Below are positions 1-7,243 of a DNA stretch of 9,989 bases, in pieces. The stretch is from JAYPUG01 sp038117265. GTDB lineage: Bacteria; Pseudomonadota; Alphaproteobacteria; UBA6615. Within the stretch, counting starts at the first letter, position 1, and every line of letters begins with the position of its first letter. The position numbers and the translations under genes were made by a program. The stretch lies in NCBI GenBank assembly GCA_038117265.1, contig JAYOFO010000084.1, positions 1 to 9,989 of the forward strand, in the 5' to 3' direction. The notes beneath the pieces are model-generated. The model saw only the letters and a program-made list of their open reading frames with translations, searched no databases and was not told the origin of the DNA.

Positions 1-1078
1 GCCGGTCGGATTCCTTGACCCGCAGCTCGCCGACGCCCTCGAACACGGTGGTGCCGGTCGCGCAGGCCGCGGCGACGGCGAGGACGGGGTACTCGTCGAT
101 CATCGAGGGCGCGCGCTCGGCCGGCACCGTCACGCCCGACATTCGCGCGGCGCGCACGACCAGGTCGGCGACCGGCTCGCCGCCCTCCTCGCGCGGGTTC
201 TCGCGGGCGATGTCGGCGCCCATCTCGTCCAGGGTCGTGAACAGGCCGGCGCGCGCCGGGTTCATGCCGATGCCCGGTAGCCGCACCTCGGATCCGGCGA
301 CCAGCGCGGCGGCGACCGCCGGGAACGCCGCCGAGCTGGGGTCGGCGGGCACGCGCACGTCGGCCGGCGTCAGTTCGGGCTGGCCGGCGACGGTGATCCG
401 CCGGCCCGCCGCGGTGTCCGTGCTGGCGATGTCGGCGCCCATATGGGCCAGCATGCGTTCGGTGTGGTCGCGTGTCGCCGCCGGCTCGATCACCGTGGTC
501 TCGCCGGGCGCGTGCAGCCCGGCCAGCAGCACCGCCGACTTCACCTGCGCCGAGGCGACGGGCAGCGTGTATTCGATGGGCAGCAAATCGTCCGATCCGT
601 GCACGGTCATCGGCATCAGCCCGCCCTCGCGCGTCTCGAAGCGCGCGCCCATGGCCGCGAGCGGCGTCGTCACCCGGCCCATGGGGCGCTTTCGCAGCGA
701 GGCATCGCCCGTAAGGATCGCGGCGAACCCGTGCCCGGCCAGCAGCCCGCACAGCAGCCGCGCCGAGGTGCCGGAGTTGCCCAGGTCGAGCACGTCGTCG
801 GGCGCCTGCAGGCCGCCGACGCCGACGCCGTCGACGGTCCATGCGCCCGGCCCGTGGCGCGTCACGCCGACGCCCATCGCGCGCAGCGCGGCGGCGGTGG
901 CGTGCACGTCCTCGCCCTCCAGAAGCCCCTCGATCCGCGTCGTGCCCACCGCCAGCGCGCCCAGCATCAACGCGCGGTGGGAGATCGACTTGTCGCCGGG
1001 AATCGCCGCGCGTCCGGCGAGCGGGCCGCCGGCGCGCGCGGTCGCGGGCCGCGGCTGGGATGTGGTCGTGTCATTCAT
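1..1078 (-). CDS. aroA: 3-phosphoshikimate 1-carboxyvinyltransferase (EPSP synthase), 3' end beyond window
   Basis: Sixth step of the shikimate pathway: joins phosphoenolpyruvate to shikimate-3-phosphate, releasing phosphate, in the cytoplasm. The reverse complement reads open from ATG at 1078 to the left edge (359 codons; family about 440), so only the C-terminal part is missing. Visible family motifs: GDKSISHRAL (residues 28-37, with the substrate-binding Lys30), LGNSGTSARLL (99-109), LRKRPMGR (128-135), LPVASAQVKSAVLLAGL (from 172), TRDHTERML, DPSSAAFP, SMIDEYP (with the catalytic Asp) and finally RVKESDR at the edge. The PEP-site motif has Gly103 where the glyphosate-tolerant CP4 enzyme has Ala, so tolerance through that residue is not suggested. 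ATG 1078 is the only plausible start: about 18 residues precede the first beta strand and there is no close in-frame start upstream. The Shine-Dalgarno is weak. It is divergent from the TIGR02300 gene, a common alphaproteobacterial arrangement. Confidence 0.97.
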   Translation of the reverse strand, partial: MNDTTTSQPRPATARAGGPLAGRAAIPGDKSISHRALMLGALAVGTTRIEGLLEGEDVHATAAALRAMGVGVTRHGPGAWTVDGVGVGGLQAPDDVLDLGNSGTSARLLCGLLAGHGFAAILTGDASLRKRPMGRVTTPLAAMGARFETREGGLMPMTVHGSDDLLPIEYTLPVASAQVKSAVLLAGLHAPGETTVIEPAATRDHTERMLAHMGADIASTDTAAGRRITVAGQPELTPADVRVPADPSSAAFPAVAAALVAGSEVRLPGIGMNPARAGLFTTLDEMGADIARENPREEGGEPVADLVVRAARMSGVTVPAERAPSMIDEYPVLAVAAACATGTTVFEGVGELRVKESDR

Positions 1079-1171
1079 GATCGGCGGCGTCCGATTAGCA
1101 CATGTCGCGGTGCCGGGCCACGCATCGCGGCAACGGCCCACCGGGAAGTGGAAGCGACGGCCGGTTAGGCT

Positions 1172-1232
1172 TTGACAGGCCGGGTCGTTCGTGGCAAACG
1201 GCGGCGCCGTAACTGACCCGGAGGTATGATCA
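1172..1232 (+). promoter_or_regulatory. Putative promoter and ribosome binding site of the TIGR02300 gene
   Basis: A perfect -35 hexamer TTGACA lies at 1172-1177. With a 17-base spacer the -10 position (1195-1200, CAAACG) is poor, so the promoter call is tentative. The ribosome binding site is clear: GGAGG at 1220-1224, eight bases before a GTG start at 1233. This spacing decides for GTG 1233 over the out-of-frame ATG at 1226, which lies only one base after the GGAGG. Confidence 0.45.
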
Positions 1233-1592
1233 GTGGCGAAACCGGAATGGGGCGTGAAGCGCGCATGCCTGGCATGCGGTGCCCGCTTCTACGACATGCA
1301 GAAGTCGCCGATCGTTTGCCCGAGCTGTTCGACGGTGTTCGATCACGAGGCGATCTTCCGGCCGCGCCGCCAGCGCGTGGAGGAAGAGCCGACGCCGAAG
1401 CCGGCGAACGACGACAAGACCAAGGATGACGACGAGGACGAGCTCGCCGCGCTCGTCGACGACGACGATCTCGACATCGACGACGACGATGACGACGACG
1501 ACGCGCTGGAGGACACCTCCGACCTCGAGGACGATGACGACGATGTCGTGCCCGTGCCCAAGAAGGGCACGGACGGCGGCGACGACGACTGA
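1233..1592 (+). CDS. TIGR02300 family (FYDLN acid domain) protein
   Basis: A 119-residue protein of a conserved alphaproteobacterial family without a firmly assigned function. The N-terminal 45 residues hold two CxxC pairs (CLAC at 12-15 and CPSC at 29-32), a zinc-ribbon-like arrangement, around the family's signature (FYDMQKSPIVCPSC; 'FYDLN' in the family name). From about residue 60 the protein is almost entirely Asp/Glu, with runs of up to eight Asp, ending KKGTDGGDDD. The tail should be disordered and strongly negative. The GTG start is fixed by GGAGG eight bases upstream. It sits next to divergent aroA, as in many alphaproteobacteria. Zinc binding and any role in nucleic-acid or protein binding are inferred only from the cysteines and the acidic tail. 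Confidence 0.9.
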   Translation: MAKPEWGVKRACLACGARFYDMQKSPIVCPSCSTVFDHEAIFRPRRQRVEEEPTPKPANDDKTKDDDEDELAALVDDDDLDIDDDDDDDDALEDTSDLEDDDDDVVPVPKKGTDGGDDD

Positions 1593-1612
1593 GGACGCGC
1601 CGGAGAAATCGC

Positions 1613-1640
1613 TTGCGTTGGCGGGCACGGGCGCTATGTT
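1613..1640 (+). promoter_or_regulatory. Putative sigma-70-type promoter of the tRNA-Ala gene
   Basis: TTGCGT at 1613-1618 and TATGTT at 1635-1640 are separated by 16 bases and lie about 43 bases before the mature tRNA 5' end, with an AT-rich stretch (ttgaaaattta) just before the tRNA. The elements are imperfect, but the layout suits a stable-RNA promoter in this GC-rich background. Confidence 0.45.
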
Positions 1641-1682
1641 CGCCGCCGCCCGCGTGGGTCGCGCCGCGCGCTTGAAAATTTA

Positions 1683-1758
<76 letters not shown>

Positions 1759-1762
1759 GATT

Positions 1763-1791
1763 TCTCCGCGGCCAGCGCAATGGCGCGGAGA
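1763..1791 (+). other. Stable hairpin in the tRNA trailer
   Basis: TCTCCGC (1763-1769) pairs with GCGGAGA (1785-1791). After a single-base bulge, GCCA (1771-1774) pairs with TGGC (1781-1784) around a six-base loop. It lies five bases after the CCA end and before the terminator. No T-tract follows, so it is probably a trailer structure for 3' processing or stability rather than a terminator. Confidence 0.5.
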
Positions 1792-1798
1792 CGAACGC

Positions 1799-1824
1799 AA
1801 AACCCCCGGCCTTCCGGGGGTTTT
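1799..1824 (+). terminator. Intrinsic terminator after tRNA-Ala
   Basis: A perfect 11-bp stem: AAAACCCCCGG (1799-1809) pairs with CCGGGGGTTTT (1814-1824) around a CCTT loop, with the T-tract built into the 3' arm. It lies 40 bases after the mature tRNA end and 77 bases before the flavin reductase start, separating the two transcripts. Flanking A and T runs make it potentially active in both directions. Confidence 0.88.
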
Positions 1825-1901
1825 GTCGTTCTGGCCGGCGTGCGCTTCGGTTGTAGACTGGCACGCGACCGCGAGACGCAACGCCTGCCGGGAGCGCAAT
1901 C

Positions 1902-2576
1902 ATGGGCTATCAGACCTTCGACACCGAGACGATCGACCATCGCCAGGCCTACCGGCTGTGCGTCGGCTCGATCGTGCCGCGGCCCATCGCCTGGGTCAGC
2001 TCGATCGATGCGGACGGGGTGCCCAACCTGGCGCCGTTCAGCTTCTTCACCCTGGTCAACCACTACCCGCCGATGGTCTCGATCTCGGTCGGCCGGCGCG
2101 AGGGGCGCGCCAAGGACACCGCCGCCAATATCGAAGCGACCAAGGGCTATGTCATCCACACCGTCGTCGATGGCTGGGAGGACCCGATGAACGATTCCTC
2201 GGCCGTCTTTCCGCCCGAGGCGGACGAGTTCGCCGCGCTCGGCCTGGCGACCGTGCCGTCCGACGCCGTGGCCGCGCCGCGCATCGCCGACGCGCCGATC
2301 GCCATGGAGTGCGTCTACGACCGGACCATGAGCTTCGGCGACGAATGGGTGACCGACTGCGTCATTGGCCGGGTGCTGCGCTGGCACGTGCGCGACGACC
2401 TGCTGGTCGACGGCAAGTACATCGATGCCCACAAGCTGGCGCCCGTCGGCCGGCTCGGCGGGTCGCGCTACTGCCGCACCCACGACATCTTCGAGATGAC
2501 GTCGCCCTATGCCGCGGGGCGGGGCGGCCCGGACGTCAACGACCCCGTGCCCGACGCCGGCGACAAGTCGGTCTGA
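1902..2576 (+). CDS. Flavin reductase-like FMN-binding split-barrel protein (DIM6/NTAB type)
   Basis: A 224-residue cytoplasmic protein of the flavin-reductase-like family, members of which bind FMN and use NAD(P)H to reduce free flavin or a bound substrate, often supplying a partner monooxygenase. The N-terminal signature is clear: GSIVPRPIAWVSSID (residues 22-36), then GVPNLAPFSFFTLVNHYPPM (about 39-58), the FMN-phosphate region, then ISVGRR and KDTAANIEAT. A second conserved block AHKLAPVGRLGGSRYCR lies near 180-196. Length suits the single-domain subfamily. The start is supported by GGGAG (1890-1894) seven bases before ATG 1902. It is alone on its strand, insulated upstream by the tRNA terminator, and converges with the 60-residue membrane protein gene 20 bases away. 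No monooxygenase partner is visible, so the true substrate is unknown. Confidence 0.92.
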   Translation: MGYQTFDTETIDHRQAYRLCVGSIVPRPIAWVSSIDADGVPNLAPFSFFTLVNHYPPMVSISVGRREGRAKDTAANIEATKGYVIHTVVDGWEDPMNDSSAVFPPEADEFAALGLATVPSDAVAAPRIADAPIAMECVYDRTMSFGDEWVTDCVIGRVLRWHVRDDLLVDGKYIDAHKLAPVGRLGGSRYCRTHDIFEMTSPYAAGRGGPDVNDPVPDAGDKSV

Positions 2577-2596
2577 ATCGGCGTTGGCGGCCCCGC

Positions 2597-2779
2597 TCAG
2601 GGCCGACGGTTGCGGTGGTTGGCGAGCACGATCCGCATCGCGACCCACAGCACCGCGACGCCGGCCAGCGCGACGACGATCCCGGTGGTGCCCTTGATCT
2701 CGAACCGGTCGAGCAGGATCGCGATCAGCGCGATGCCGCAGAAGAACACGGCATAGACGATTGCCTGGAAGCCGCTCAT
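2597..2779 (-). CDS. Small two-helix membrane protein, translationally coupled to the OYE gene
   Basis: A 60-residue hydrophobic protein I cannot assign to a named family. It has two predicted transmembrane helices, about residues 4-23 (FQAIVYAVFFCGIALIAILL) and 31-53 (TTGIVVALAGVAVLWVAMRI and on), joined by a short charged loop (DRFEIKG) and ending in a basic tail (NHRNRRP). That suggests a hairpin with both ends in the cytoplasm by the positive-inside rule. It starts seven bases after the oxidoreductase stop codon, and its GAGG (2788-2785) overlaps that stop, five bases before ATG 2779, so translation is probably coupled. The coupling and the clean hydrophobic pattern make it a likely real gene rather than a chance ORF. 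Function is unknown. Confidence 0.75.
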   Translation of the reverse strand: MSGFQAIVYAVFFCGIALIAILLDRFEIKGTTGIVVALAGVAVLWVAMRIVLANHRNRRP

Positions 2780-2786
2780 TGCTGCC

Positions 2787-3923
<1,137 letters not shown>

Positions 3924-3969
3924 GGCGATTCGCTGTGGCGGTGCGGGGTCGGGTTCGTTGGGCTGCGTG

Positions 3970-4004
3970 GACGCTCCTTATAACCCGGCCCGGCGCGTGC
4001 GCCA
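3970..4004 (-). promoter_or_regulatory. Possible promoter upstream of the OYE gene
   Basis: In the 117-base gap between the ATPase stop and the OYE start, the minus strand reads TATAAG (about 3981-3976) with CTGGCG 17 bases further upstream. The -35 element is poor. This is the only AT-rich spot in the gap; the assignment is weak. Confidence 0.22.
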
Positions 4005-4040
4005 GAGGCGCAATCCCGGCGGGCGGCGATCACGCGCGCA

Positions 4041-4803
4041 TCACCGCGCGCGGTGGAACCGCAGGACACGGGCGCCGTCCGCCGGGTCGGTCAGCAGGTT
4101 GGCGCCGACCGAGAAGGTGCCGCTCAGCCGGTCGGGGGTCAGCACCGCGTCGGGCGTTCCCAGCGCGACCAGGCGCCCGGCATCCAGGATGCCCACCCGA
4201 TCGCAGGTCATGGCGTGGTTGAGGTCGTGCAGGGCCACGATGCTGGTTACCGGAAGCGCGGCGACGAGCGAGAGGATCGACAGCTGGTGATGGATGTCGA
4301 GATGGTTGGTGGGCTCGTCGAGCAGCAGGATCTCGGGTTCCTGGGCCAGCGCGCGTGCGATGTGCGCGCGCTGGCGTTCGCCGCCCGAAAGCGTGTCCCA
4401 GCGCCGCGCGGCGAACGCCGACATGTCCACCGCTTCCAGCGCGCGCGACCACCGCATCGTCGGCATGCGACCAGCCATGCAGCAGCGACAGCCGCGGGGT
4501 GCGGCCGAGCTCCACCGCGTCGCGCACGGTGATCCTGTCTATCGTGTCGGCCAGCTGCTCGACCAGCGCGATCCGCCGCGCCGCGTCCCGCCGGGACATT
4601 TCCGCCAGGGGTCGGCCGTCGAGGGTCACCCGTCCCGCGCTCGGTTTGCGGATGCCGGCGAGCATCCCCAACAGCGTCGACTTCCCGGAACCGTTGGGGC
4701 CGACCAGCCCCAGGGTCTCGCCCCTGCGGACCTCCAGGTCGATGGCGTCGACGATGGCCCGTCCGCGAACCGACCAGCACAGGTTTTCGCAGGCGAGGTT
4801 CAT
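4041..4803 (-). pseudogene. btuD: Corrinoid ABC transporter ATP-binding protein (btuD-like), frameshifted
   Basis: ATPase of a FecE/BtuD-type importer. ATG 4803 overlaps the permease stop (ATGA). The first part reads MNLACENLCWSVRGRAIVDA, with Walker A GPNGSGKS at residues 35-42 and the Q-loop region ALVEQ, and runs in frame through GWSHADDAVVARA. At the GC-dinucleotide run 4447-4439 the frame is lost. The remaining domain continues in the frame one base on: LEAVDMSAFAARRWDTLSGG (ABC signature), ILLLDEPTNHLD (Walker B, D-loop), ALHDLNHAM (H-loop), to a TGA at 4043-4041. Restoring two bases gives VARALEAVDM, the natural-looking join; removing one base would also work. As sequenced the product keeps Walker A but loses the signature, Walker B and H-loop, so it should be inactive. 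An indel error in the GC run is the main alternative. With the frame repaired the protein is about 250 residues, normal for the family. Confidence 0.85.
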
Positions 4804-5846
4804 GACAGGTGCCGCCGGCGCACGAGGAGCAGGGCAAAAGCCGGCGCGCCGACCAACGCCGTGATCACGCCGATGGGAACGACCTGGCCGGGGATCAGCA
4901 TGCGCGAGACGACATCCGAGATCACGAGGAACACGGCCCCCGCGAGCGCCGAAGCGGGAACCAGATGCTCGTGGCGCGCGCCCACCACAAGGCGCATGGC
5001 GTGCGGGATGACCAGCCCGACGAAGCCGATCGATCCGAAGATTGACACGATGACCGCGGTGACGAGGGCGGCGGCGCCGATCAGCTCGACCTGCACGCGG
5101 CGCACCGGGATGCCGAGGGATGCGGCACTGTCGGTGCCGAAGGTGAACGGGTCGAGCGCGCGCACATTCCACAGGCAGACCAGCAGGTCGAGCGCCGCGA
5201 CGGGAATGGCCAGACGCATGTCGTCCAGCCGGACCCCGGACAGGTTGCCCAGCAGCCAGAACAGGATTCCGCGCGCCTGCTCGGCATTCGCGGACTGGGC
5301 GATGACGAAGGCGGTGATCGCGTTGAACATCTGCGAACCGGCGATGCCGGCCAGGACGATGGCGCTGGCGGTCTGCGCGTTGCCGCCCGCGCCGGCCGCG
5401 CGTGCCAGCATCGAGACCAGCAGGAAGGCCAGGATGGCGCCGGCGAACGCGCCGGCCGAGAGCGAGACGGCGCCGGCACCCAGACCCAGGATCGTGACCG
5501 CGACCGCGCCGGTGGACGCGCCGGCCGAAATGCCCAGAAGGTAGGGGTCGGCCAACGCGTTGCGCAGGATCGCCTGCAGGACGACGCCGGATAGCGCCAG
5601 TCCCGCCCCGCAACAGGCCGCGACGACCGCCCTGCTGGAGCGTTAGTTCCAGACGATCCCCTCCTCGATCCGGCCGATGTCGAAGTCGGCGATCGACAGC
5701 TTGTTCGCGAGCACCCGGAAGACGGTCGAGACCGGGATGACCGTCTCGCCCACCGAAGCCCCGAAGACGACCGCCACCGCGGTGATCGGAAGGCTGACCC
5801 AAAGCCAGTGTCGGCGCCGGCTCCGGTTCGGCGGAACGGCCGTCAT
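4800..5846 (-). pseudogene. btuC: Corrinoid ABC transporter permease (btuC/FecCD type), in-frame stop
   Basis: Permease of the same importer; FecCD-family proteins have about ten transmembrane helices and form a dimer. ATG 5846 overlaps the binding-protein stop (ATGA). The first 67 codons read MTAVPPNRSRRRHWLWVSLP with the first helix, then RIEEGIVWN, followed by TAA at 5645-5643. The same frame continues without a break: RSSRAVVAACCGAGLALSGV, LQAILRNALADPYLLGISAG, GSIGFVGLVIPHAMRLVVGA, to a TGA at 4802-4800. The stop falls where the family has the motif LRLPR (here *RSSR). Read through, the length would be 348 residues, normal for FecCD. Re-initiation at TTG 5555 would lack the first helices. 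No other lesion is seen, so the damage is recent, a sequence error, or (less likely) suppressed. Confidence 0.85.
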
Positions 5847-6895
5847 CGGGAGAAGTCCAGGCCGGCCAGTGTGCGCGCGATGGCCTCGAGCCCCAGGACG
5901 GTGCGCATGGTCGCGCTCATCGCGTGCGCGTCCAGGACGATGATGCGGTCGTTCCGGACGGCGCTCATCTGGCGCGTGACGGGATCGGTCCTGAGGAATG
6001 CGAGCTTCCGGGCGACATCGTCGGCGGGAAAACGGCGCCGGGTCATCTCGGCGACGACGATGATGGACGGGTCGGCGCGCGCGATCGTCTCGCATCCGAC
6101 GGCGGGCCATTCCTCATCGGATTCGATCACGTTCGCGATGCCGAGACGCTCCATCATGTATCCCGGTGCGCCCTTGCGACCGGCCACGAAGGGATCGGCG
6201 CGGATCTCGGCGGACGAGAACCAGAAGACCGCCGACAGTTCCTTCGGCAGGTCGAGCGAACGCGACAGCGCGATCGCCCGCTTTTCGCGTTCCGCAAGCT
6301 CGTCCAGAAGCGCGGCGCCCGCGGCCTGCGCATCGAAGATCCGGGCGAGCTCGCCGATGGCCTTGTAGATCGAGGATGTGGAGAACGCCGCGGTGCGCGT
6401 GCCGTCGCCGCCGGTCGAATTGTCCTTGGTGTCGCAATCCGCGGGCATGACATAGGTCGCGATGCCGAGCTCGTGGAACTGTTCGCGGGTCGCCACGATT
6501 CCCGATGGCCCCACATGCCACTCATACTGTACGGCGACCAGGTCGGGGGCCCTGTTCGACACGCTCTCGAAACTCGGGTCGTTCTCGGCCAGCCGCTCGA
6601 TGCCGGCATCCACGTCGCGGTAGGCCTCGAGCACCGGGTTGAACCACACCGACGTTCCGGCAACGCGGTCGGCCAGGCCCAGCGAATAGAGGATCTCCGT
6701 TGCGGACTGGCCGATCGTGACGGCGCGTTGCGGCGCGGTGTCGAAGGTCAGCGTGTGCCCGCAGTTGCGGATCGTGAGCGGGTAGGCGGTGTCCTAGGCG
6801 AGGGCGGGCGATCCGCCGCCGCCGGCAGCCAGCACGACCAGGGCAGCCAGGAGGGCCCGGGTGGAGGCCCGCGCGGCGTGAGGCGTATCGGTCAT
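5843..6895 (-). pseudogene. btuF: Corrinoid ABC transporter periplasmic binding protein (btuF-like), in-frame TAG
   Basis: Binding protein of the importer, first gene of the operon. From ATG 6895 it reads MTDTPHAARASTRALLAALV, a typical Sec signal peptide ending SPALA (residues 29-33), then TAG at 6796-6794. The frame then stays open to TGA 5845-5843: DTAYPLTIRNCGHTLTFD, SATEILYSLGLADRVAGTSV (Glu67 at the usual permease-contact site), ATREQFHELGIATYVMPADC, ADPSIIVVAEM, VRNDRIIVLDAHAM. This is a full type III (Peripla_BP_2) binding fold; total length with readthrough is 350. ALA-Q-D is a common maturation junction, so the stop looks like CAG changed to TAG. An internal GTG at 6649 could start translation but would lose the signal and part of the first lobe. 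Frames upstream of 6895 fall in the riboswitch. Cobalamin rather than iron-siderophore specificity is inferred from that riboswitch. Confidence 0.85.
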
Positions 6896-6911
6896 GAACG
6901 TGCCATCCAAT

Positions 6912-6932
6912 CCTCCGGGCATCCCCGCCCGG
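6912..6932 (-). promoter_or_regulatory. Likely riboswitch expression platform: hairpin overlapping a GGAGG
   Basis: On the minus strand CCGGGC (6932-6927) pairs perfectly with GCCCGG (6920-6915) around a six-base loop. The 3' arm runs into GGAGG (6916-6912), the strongest Shine-Dalgarno-like sequence in the leader. No T-tract follows, so control of translation initiation by sequestering the ribosome site is more likely than termination. Caveat: GGAGG is 16 bases from ATG 6895, longer than usual, and no better start codon lies in between. Confidence 0.45.
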
Positions 6933-6947
6933 TGCTGCGGTTGTCGT

Positions 6948-7112
6948 GTCGGCAGGTCTCCTGACTGGCGGGTCTTCGTGGGTCCGGCCTTCCCGGGCAA
7001 TGCCCAGTGGCGTCCTTCGAACCTCGACTCTCCGCCTACAGTTGCGGGGGCAGTTCCGTTTCGCGCGCGATGCGACGCTCCGGATTCCCTTTTCATTCAC
7101 ATGGAAACCGAC
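6948..7112 (-). ncRNA. Cobalamin (AdoCbl) riboswitch
   Basis: All hallmark elements of the RF00174-type aptamer appear in order on the minus strand. The closing stem P1 is GTCGG (7112-7108) paired with CCGAC (6952-6948). Next come AAAAGGGAA (7093-7085), TGCCCCCGCAACTGTA (7052-7037), GCCACTG (7011-7005) followed by CGGGAAGGC, and the B12 box AGTCAGGAGACCTGCCG (6966-6950). I see no damage in the conserved core. It ends 52 bases before the binding-protein ATG and identifies the downstream importer as corrinoid-related. In this class, adenosylcobalamin binding normally represses the downstream genes. Confidence 0.96.
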
Positions 7113-7132
7113 CCGTGGATGTGGCCACAGGC

Positions 7133-7148
7133 TTGACCGGGCGGTCAA
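7133..7148. promoter_or_regulatory. Perfect 16-bp palindrome, TetR-type operator candidate
   Basis: TTGACCG (7133-7139), spacer GG, CGGTCAA (7142-7148): two perfect seven-base half sites. The form matches the TTGACC-centred operators of TetR-family repressors such as RutR (TTGACCA-nn-TGGTCAA). Each half site also holds a TTGACC that could serve as a -35 element, one per strand, so a bound repressor could block the riboswitch operon, the GMC gene, or both. It lies 95 bases before the GMC start and 21 bases upstream of the riboswitch 5' end. No regulator gene is in the window. Confidence 0.55.
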
Positions 7149-7243
7149 ATGCAAGTTTCCGTGATCGGCGCGGTTCCGCGCGCCGCGCGATGGGTTGTAT
7201 CCTCGCCCGCACCGCGTGAAGAAGGAACGGACGGGACGCCCCG

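Noticed and set aside
15..1175. 386-codon plus-strand ORF and shorter plus-strand ORFs in the first kilobase
   Set aside because: The minus strand encodes aroA with unmistakable motifs; the plus frames are Ser/Arg/Pro-rich shadows.
1226..1429. ATG at 1226 as start of a 67-residue protein
   Set aside because: It is one base after the GGAGG and out of frame with the conserved TIGR02300 protein starting at GTG 1233.
3998..4012. Hairpin TGCGCC-aga-GGCGCA downstream of btuD as terminator
   Set aside because: The stem is short and no T-run follows on the minus strand.
4042..4055. Perfect palindrome CACCGCGCGCGGTG at the end of btuD
   Set aside because: It is made of GC alternation that arises easily at this base composition, and it lies within coding sequence.
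4439..4447. Programmed ribosomal frameshift in btuD
   Set aside because: No slippery heptamer is seen, ABC ATPases of this type are not known to need one, and the neighbouring genes are broken as well.
4030..5802. 590-codon minus-strand ORF spanning the permease and the ATPase start
   Set aside because: Its first two thirds are the wrong frame of btuC. Only the stretch after 4803 is real (the btuD N-terminus), so it is not a permease-ATPase fusion.
6794..6796. Pyrrolysine or selenocysteine-like recoding of the in-frame stops
   Set aside because: The codons are TAG and TAA at positions with no functional need for a special residue, and a third gene has a frameshift that recoding would not explain.
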